Positions 57,382 through 64,000 of a stretch of 64,000 nt of DNA are shown here, piece after piece. Each line of letters opens with the position of its first letter. Position 1 is the stretch's first letter. Both the position numbers and the translations under genes were made by a program. The stretch is from Phyto melanocephala (taxonomy: Eukaryota; Arthropoda; Insecta; Diptera; Rhinophoridae): the NCBI GenBank assembly GCA_941918925.1, contig OW799234.1, positions 9,329,001-9,393,000 of the forward strand, written 5' to 3'. The notes below the pieces were generated by a model. That model saw only the letters and a list, made by a program, of their open reading frames with translations, made no database searches and was not told the DNA's origin.

Positions 57382-57882
57382 AAAATATATTAAATAAAAA
57401 ATAAAAAAAAAATTAAAAAAAATTTAAAAAAAATTTTTAAAAAAATTAAAAAAAAATTTTTTTTGGCTCAGCTGGGATTCGATGCCACGTTTTCTCTAAC
57501 CAGTATCCACGTTTGTATGTATGTATGTTGTTGTTGTAATGTTGTTTTTGTGAAAAAAAATCGAGGTGGTCGTGGGTTTTTGCTCATATCTCAGTTGTTT
57601 ATGTACCGATGTTTCTGATTTTCAATACCGATCTACTCCCGAATATTTCTGATATTTTAATACCTTACCCGGGTCCAACCTATGTCGGGGGGCTTCAAAA
57701 AGTTGATTTCAACATACACACGGACAGACGGTCAGACGGACAGACTGACAGGGCTTAATCGACTCCCCTATTCATAAGCTTTCAGAAAATATATACTTTA
57801 TGGGGTCGGAAATCAAAATTGTAGCAATTTCACACGGAATGACAAACCTATATATACCCTTTTTCACTGTGTAAAGGGTATA
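57382..57882 (+). mobile_element. DINE-1-like repeat, headless third unit
   Basis: It starts in A-rich linker directly after the previous GGGTATA and covers GCTCAGCTGGGATTCGATGC through GTGTAAAGGGTATA. Confidence 0.8.
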
Positions 57883-59811
57883 ACAAAAATAAATAAAAAG
57901 AACACACACACACACTTACATAAGTGATCTTGATTTAACTGGTGAGAGTCTTAAATAAAATAAAATATTACTCTAGTACTTAAAGCACGAACATACAATT
58001 ATTATTACGATTATTTTATACTTTTTTCTTCTTCTTCTTATGTATGTACAAACATATGATTGCCCCTTTAGTTGGATCATGAGAAGTAATAAATAAAAAA
58101 AAATGTATGCGAGCTATATAGGTACTTTCAATAAAAGCGTATGCATGCCTGCTTATATGCATGTGAGTGTGTGTGTGTGTGTGTATGTGTTGTGTATATG
58201 TAAAAGCGGATTTTCGTCACAATTAATCTATTAAAAATGTCCATGTTGTTTTGTTCGGCTGCCATCATGTACTTATTTTAGTTATTGCCCACCCAGTCCG
58301 CAACTTTCACTCGAAATTGTTGTAAAATAAGTATGTACTCTCTATTAAGTGCTGCCTCTGTATTGTTGTTGGTGGTGGTGGTCACCAATGCTGCTAAATT
58401 AAACAGGGTCGCGTGTTAAAATTTGATCTCTTTATCTCTGTAGTCATGTTAAGTAATTATTTTTGATTTCTTTGTTTACTTATGGAGTACAGTTATTAAG
58501 GGAGAAAAGCGCTGTTAAGCCCTCAAACAAAATAGTTTACAAAGAAAGTTGATGGACCTCTATTAAAAAAGAATTAGTTGCGGAAAGTAGTCTAGACTTT
58601 AACGGGCTCGTGCGTTACATTTTGTCTGATTTTAAGACAATAAACCTTAACAAGGAAATTAACGGGTCTTTAATTATAAGATCAGTTAATCATAAAACTC
58701 AGCTAAAATGTTAATTGTGAACAGAGAGGAAAGAGGTTTTAATTAAAGATATTTTTTTTACGTTTTTCTTTAACGAAAATTTAAGCTTGTGCTGGGATTT
58801 AAGCGCTTAATCCGGTGACTTAATTTATATCATAGATAAGGAGTTACTTTTTTTAAGCTTTGAGTGTGATTTTTGCTGTTATTTGTTGAAAATAATCACG
58901 TAATGAGTTTTTTTTTTATATGGGGGGTATCACTTCCCCTTGCTCTGATCGTATCGATTTTTTGTTAAAACTAGACAAATGAAATTAAAGTAAATTGCAA
59001 AAAGTTTTAAAATTATACAATGAGATGTAATGTTTATCTAGATTTCTCATATAAATTATTTTCTTTACAATGAAGCTGCCACGCCCATTGTTGTTTTCCA
59101 GCTCATTTTAAACTCAGCTATGCAAAATTTTATTACAATACAAGACACTAATTTTAAAGACTTGGTCCACACGTTCTTAAGTGATGCGATTACCAACAAA
59201 CGACATTTAATTTTTATTTATATCTACATCGTATACCCACTAAAGATCTTCGCCTTCTTGTTTACAAAGTTCAATTGATACTGAACGAAGAATTGAAACC
59301 TGGACAGCGAAGAGCTCTGTAAAAGTTTTTGATTTTGAGCAAAATCATCTTAATCGACAGACAATATTTTCATCTTGATGGTTCCGTTCATTCGTGATTG
59401 TCTAAAAAACTAATGATCCAACGTAACATTGCTTGATGCTGATTTTAGGCTTGATGCAGCATTGGATCATACTTCTTCGTAATTGAGGCTGACGAAACAG
59501 TAGATATTATAATTAATGCTAGACATCACGGCATGTTAACAGAGATATTCTAACTAAAATTGTGGAGATTGACATGGATGACATATGTTTTCCACACAAT
59601 GGCTTCACATGCTTTAGAACACGAGAAACTATTTAATTACTGCATAAAACAAAATCAGGAGGTATAGTCTCTTGTTTCGTTGATTAAAATTGACTCTTCT
59701 TGAGTTTATTTATGTGGTTATTTAAAGCCTATGCCAACAAGCCCGCAAACTCCTGTACATTGAAAGAGAAAATTCAGCCACTTGCTAAATCGTCATATAA
59801 TACGAATTGAC
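57883..59811. other. AT-rich DNA, no gene seen
   Basis: GT/TATG microsatellite at ~58165-58200 and a TTGTTGTTGGTGGTGGTGG patch at ~58363. No supported element. Confidence 0.5.
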
Positions 59812-60706
59812 TAGGGTTGCCTTTTATATTTCGCGATTGGGCAACCCCAGTGCTGCAATCTGGCAATTGAAGTTGCTTTAGTAAAGTTTGACATTTTTGA
59901 CAATATACGTACTTAGAACGTTTTAATGTACGAACCGCTATTTGTCTTGTTTGCAGCAATCTGTAAAAATGTATTTCGATCGAAAATTGGAATTAATTCG
60001 TAAAAATTTATGTTCCACTATTTTTTATAACTTTCGACGTGTATTAAACCAACAACAGTGCGTCAATAAACTCAACTCGATTTTAGCGATAAAGCACCAT
60101 AAAGGAGCAGTGTTTATCGATGCTTTAGTGAATTCAATCGTGGTCGTAGTTCGCTTAACAACAAGTTTTGTAAAGTTCGTTCAAATTCGGTTGTTGTTGT
60201 TGCTGTGCGTTAAATGATGCTGCATGATCGTCATGCCATGTATCGTGGGATTGCGGGACCAGCATACATTAAATTCTTTATGAACATTTGTCTGATTAAC
60301 AGATTTATGTGCATTGGATCCCACATAATTTGGCAATCACTCAAGAAAAGGTCCGTGTCAATTGGTCGCAAAAAACGCTCTAAAAATGTGATCGCAGTGC
60401 TTTTAAACATGTGTATGACATCGTGATAGGTTACGAAGTGCGAATCCATGCGTATGAAGCCAAAGAATAGCAGATGTCGATTGTATAGCTCTTCCAAGAC
60501 GAGCAAAACCTTGCAAAAGTCATTAAAAATGCGTTCAGAATACTTGATTTGGAGATACTTCAATTGGAATGGAAAGTGTTTCAAAAAATTGGTTCACACG
60601 TTTGCAAAAGTGTATTGATCTTAATGGAGAATATTTTAAAAACAATATGGCTTTATTTCGATTGTTTGTTGTCTCTAATCCCGAAATATAAAAGGCAACC
60701 CTTGTA
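59812..60706 (+). pseudogene. Mariner (irritans-like) element, core-deleted
   Basis: The terminal repeats AGGGTTGCCTTTTATATTTC (left) and GAAATATAAAAGGCAACCCT (right) are near-exact inverses. Between them frames joined by shifts read IFYNFRRVLNQQQCVNKLNS (the N-terminal helix-turn-helix), YRCFSEFNRGRSSL, WIPHNL, FKHVYDIV with a TGDES-like block, LFQDEQNLAKV, and then directly the C-terminus NWFTRLQKCIDLNGEYFKN. The stretch with the later catalytic Asp residues is deleted. At ~895 bp it is well short of the usual ~1.3 kb. It cannot encode transposase but keeps both ends. Confidence 0.85.
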
Positions 60707-63700
60707 ACAGCAAAGCCTTAAAGGTCATCTGCCCTATGTGTTATTCGAAACTGTGTACGGAAATTCTAAATAAAGGAACAAATTCTAGAGAGTGTTGAAG
60801 GTGCAAAGCAAATGTTGTTAAAAACCTTGCAAACCCCTAAAATGTGTCGAATACATTAACAAACTTAACATAACTCAATAAGAAAAACTGTCCAAAATCA
60901 CAGTATTTGACCAACTATACATTCAAGTATTGGCTACACACACAGTAGGTTTTCAACTTAACCTGCACCCACACAAACTGAACCCATAAAACAATGCATT
61001 GATTGAGGCAAAAATGCAACAAGTTTTTTTTTATTATTATTTTTATTTATTAACCCATGCGAATGTGTATTTAATTTAAACAAAGGGGATGTGTCCCTCG
61101 CATAAGACTTAAGTAGGCGTTTAACTTTTTTTGTGCACCAATGCAGAAAGTGTTTATTAGTCGCAGTTGTTAGCCAATGTCTTGCGACCATAAATTTCAC
61201 AAAAGCACAACACAAAAAACAAACAAACACACGAACAAACTGTCATAATTGTTTTTAATAATGGAGTAACAAAAACAAATACAGAAAATAGATAGAGCGC
61301 AACGTGTTGTAATACAGTTTAAAGCTGAGGAAATCGGTTTTGATTTATGAAATTGAAATTTGTAACCAAATGGCATAAAATTTACAAGATTTTAGAAATT
61401 TAAAAAAAACTCAGGATCTATACAAATTTCGATTTCCAAACAAGCCCATTTTAAAGCTTAAAAATAAATTGTTATGGCTGTCACTGTTAACTTAAACTAG
61501 TTAATTTAAAATTTTGAAAGATTAAAGAATAATTGATTTTTAAATTTCTCTCAAGCTTGAAAATACATATTCAGAGTTTTAAATTTGCTGATAATTTTTT
61601 ACAATTTCTAAAAATTTTTTTTGTACAAAATTATTTTATTTGTCTTCGCCATACAAAGCACTAGGAAACATCTTTCAAACTTTTGACTTAAATCCCAGTA
61701 GCCGCATTGTCGGTGAATCTGTCTTTAAATACATTATAATACCAGTATAAGATTTCATTATTCCAGCAAAAAAAAATAGTAAATCTTTTGAAATCTGATT
61801 TTTTTTTCTTCGTTTTACTTATTTCTTACTGCTTTAAAGCAATTAAGAATTTAGCGCAAAATATTTATTACATTAGATCTTTGGCAAAGTAGGGGTTGAA
61901 AATTTATTAAAGCAAAAAAAAAAAGTAAAAAAGCATGAAGAAACAAAAATATAACGTACAACATGCTTAATTGGCTTTAGAAAAAGTGCCAGTGCTATGG
62001 CGCGTACTACATTTACGCCATTTATACACTTATGGTTCCAGTTCTTCCGATTGCCATTCTTGTATACAATTTTTTGTTTGTTTTTTGTTTTATGTTATTA
62101 TTTACTCTTGGCAGTATACCCTACACAAATAAAGAAAGTGATTGGCAGTTAGAATGTGAGTTGAATTATAAGAAATTTTAAACATTATTTCGACTTAAGG
62201 AACAAATTAATGTGGAAATCCTCTAAAACATTTTGAAAACACTAAGAAAACATTGTAAAACACTAATTAAATGCAATTTAAAATTAATAAATTAAAGATT
62301 TAAACTTTTCTAAGAATTCCCAAAATTTTTTCGAAAATGCCCACTAATAGTAAATAGCAGATTAATAAATTACCAAAATCATTTATTTATTTTTTTATTA
62401 AATTTTTTGTGAAATTCTGTAAAATCGAAAAAATTATGCCAACTAATTCAGCGAATTAAATTTTTTTTTTTTAAATAAATTTCTGCAAATTAAACAAATT
62501 TATCAGTTATTAAAACAAATATATATTTTTTTGTTTAATTGATTAAATTTTCTTGAAAAAAGAAAAAAATTACTTATTTTAAAAAAATTTATTATTTTTA
62601 GAAATTCCCAAAAAATTCTTAAAAATACCCATTAACGCAGGACAGTAAAATTGATATTTGAAAATTTTGTATTATAAGAAAAATATTTAAAATTTGTCAA
62701 ATTTTATTAAAAGAAAGTATTTTTGTGAAAAGTGTATTAATTCAATAATAAAATCAAACTTGTTTGCGCATTCCTATAATTTTTCTACACAGAAAAAAAT
62801 ATTCCTTAAATTTGTTTAATTAATTGACTTTTTGATTTGTTCTAAAATTCTAATTATATTTTTCATTAACTAAATTAATTTTTTTAATTGATATTAAATA
62901 TTTTCAAAAAACAAAGAGATTTCTGTCAGTTGAATAAAATAAATAAAAAATAAAAAATGTTATTTTAAATGAAATTTTTTTAAATTTGAATTTCTTAGAA
63001 TAAATTTAATATAATTATTCAAGGAGCAGAATAATAAAAAATAGTAGACAATCTGCATGAAAAAGTTCTGGTAAGTGAAAGTATATAAAAATATGTTCAG
63101 TTTTTAATATAATAAATGGTTTCAGTTTCATTGTAGATGTGCCCAAATCCAATAATTATTGTATCCCCTTATATTCCTCAGAATTCTCATTTTAGTACGT
63201 AAGTTTGTTGAATTTCTTCACTCTGTCTGATCAAGCCTTTTTACCGGTTAATATTCTTTATATCTAGGTTGTTGATGCTACCAGTTATTTTTGGATCTCC
63301 GGCTTTCGATATGGTATAGTATATCTACTTATGGAACCCTACTTCTTATGCTAAATTATTTTTATATAAGTAACGAAATGTATTTAAAAACATAGATTCA
63401 TATGTACCATATATGAATAATAAGAATATATAGATATCAAAAAAATATATTTATTTTTTTTCTAAACAGGTAAATAATTTTTGTTATTGATATAATAAAT
63501 GTTTTTATTATATAATTACCAAATCTCAAATATAGACATGATTAAATTAATTAAAATAATTTTTGAAAATTTTGGAAATTTTAATTAATTTTTTAATACT
63601 GTTTTAATTGATATTTTTTTCAATATTTTTTTAATTAAAACTATTAATTTTCATTTAATTAATAGTATAATTTTGATGATTGGAGCAAAATTAAACAATT

Positions 63701-64000
63701 TTTTAATTATTAATATTAATTTCGTAATGAAGTTCATATTTATTTTTTTCTGTGTAAATATCCAATAATCACCGAAAGTGTAAACAACACAATTTAAGAT
63801 ATATATTTTCTGAGATTTACATACATACATACATATGTATATATGTGAACTTATCTTTATTGCTTTCCTTCTAGAACTTTTTGTTTTGATTGTTTTTATT
63901 GGTCTACCCACTGTCTATGCCAAGGATATGAAAAAATGTACTTAAGCAAAAAAGGATTACTTTTAAAATATTCTTTAAAAATTAAGAACTTTCTTATTTT
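60707..64000. other. AT-rich DNA, no gene seen
   Basis: Extremely AT-rich, especially after 62300. Frames at 60958-61230 and 63651-63911 have no domain. It could be intron or intergenic. Confidence 0.5.

Noticed and set aside
1..64000. CRISPR arrays, bacterial operons or phage genes
   Set aside because: The sequence is eukaryotic, with GT-AG introns, SINEs and LINEs, and no array of spaced identical repeats was seen.

Overview
The window looks like intergenic or intronic DNA from a higher (muscoid/calyptrate-type) fly. This is inferred from strong AT richness, an insect-type NAA30 gene with short introns, and fly repeat families: Helitrons with a TCTATATATATAAAA-type 5' end, elements resembling DINE-1 with GTCY runs, mariner relics and (CCTAA)n-tailed LINEs. 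I cannot name the species. Only one host protein-coding gene is convincingly present. Almost everything else recognisable is transposable-element debris, much of it nested.

Layout. 0.6-0.7 kb: tail of a (CCTA)n retroposon. 3.6-5.0 kb, minus strand: a complete three-exon NAA30, the catalytic subunit of the NatC N-terminal acetyltransferase (405 aa predicted). 7.8-8.7 kb: a complete non-autonomous Helitron carrying a 120-bp tandem repeat. 9.8-12.7 kb: a direct duplication, a TIR element next to a Helitron-like 5' end, and a tRNA-derived SINE. 13.8-17.7 kb: a nest made of a 1.6-kb repeat holding a TIR element, a LINE reverse-transcriptase scrap, and a mariner-like transposase relic split by a LINE and by an open 139-codon stretch. 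18.2-21.8 kb: four foldback/MITE elements. 24.6-26.3 kb: LINE RT scrap, MITE, DINE-like element. 28.5-31.5 kb: DINE-like fragment, Helitron, TIR element with TA duplication. 32.6-37.3 kb: two transposase relics, one split by a TTAA-flanked TIR element with a MADF-like fragment. 38.0-39.1 kb: tandem DINE-like units. 40.2 kb: second copy of a 159-bp palindrome. 42.7-45.5 kb: LINE 3' end, then a DINE-like relative containing a SINE. 47-55.3 kb: degenerate TTTTAGTACAAAATA-type repeats with two Helitrons, MITEs, mariner relics and a 41-bp LINE insertion. 56.3-57.9 kb: three tandem DINE-like units. 59.8-60.7 kb: a core-deleted mariner. The rest is AT-rich sequence in which I see no gene.

How parts relate. 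A LINE family with an RNase H/zinc-knuckle C-terminus appears three times, each copy 5'-truncated and flanked by a target duplication. Its last ~85 bp also form the 3' end of a tRNA-derived SINE at 12.4 kb, as expected if the SINE borrows the LINE machinery. A second SINE with the same head carries a different (CCTA)n tail. The transposase relics are all broken, so nothing here appears able to move on its own.
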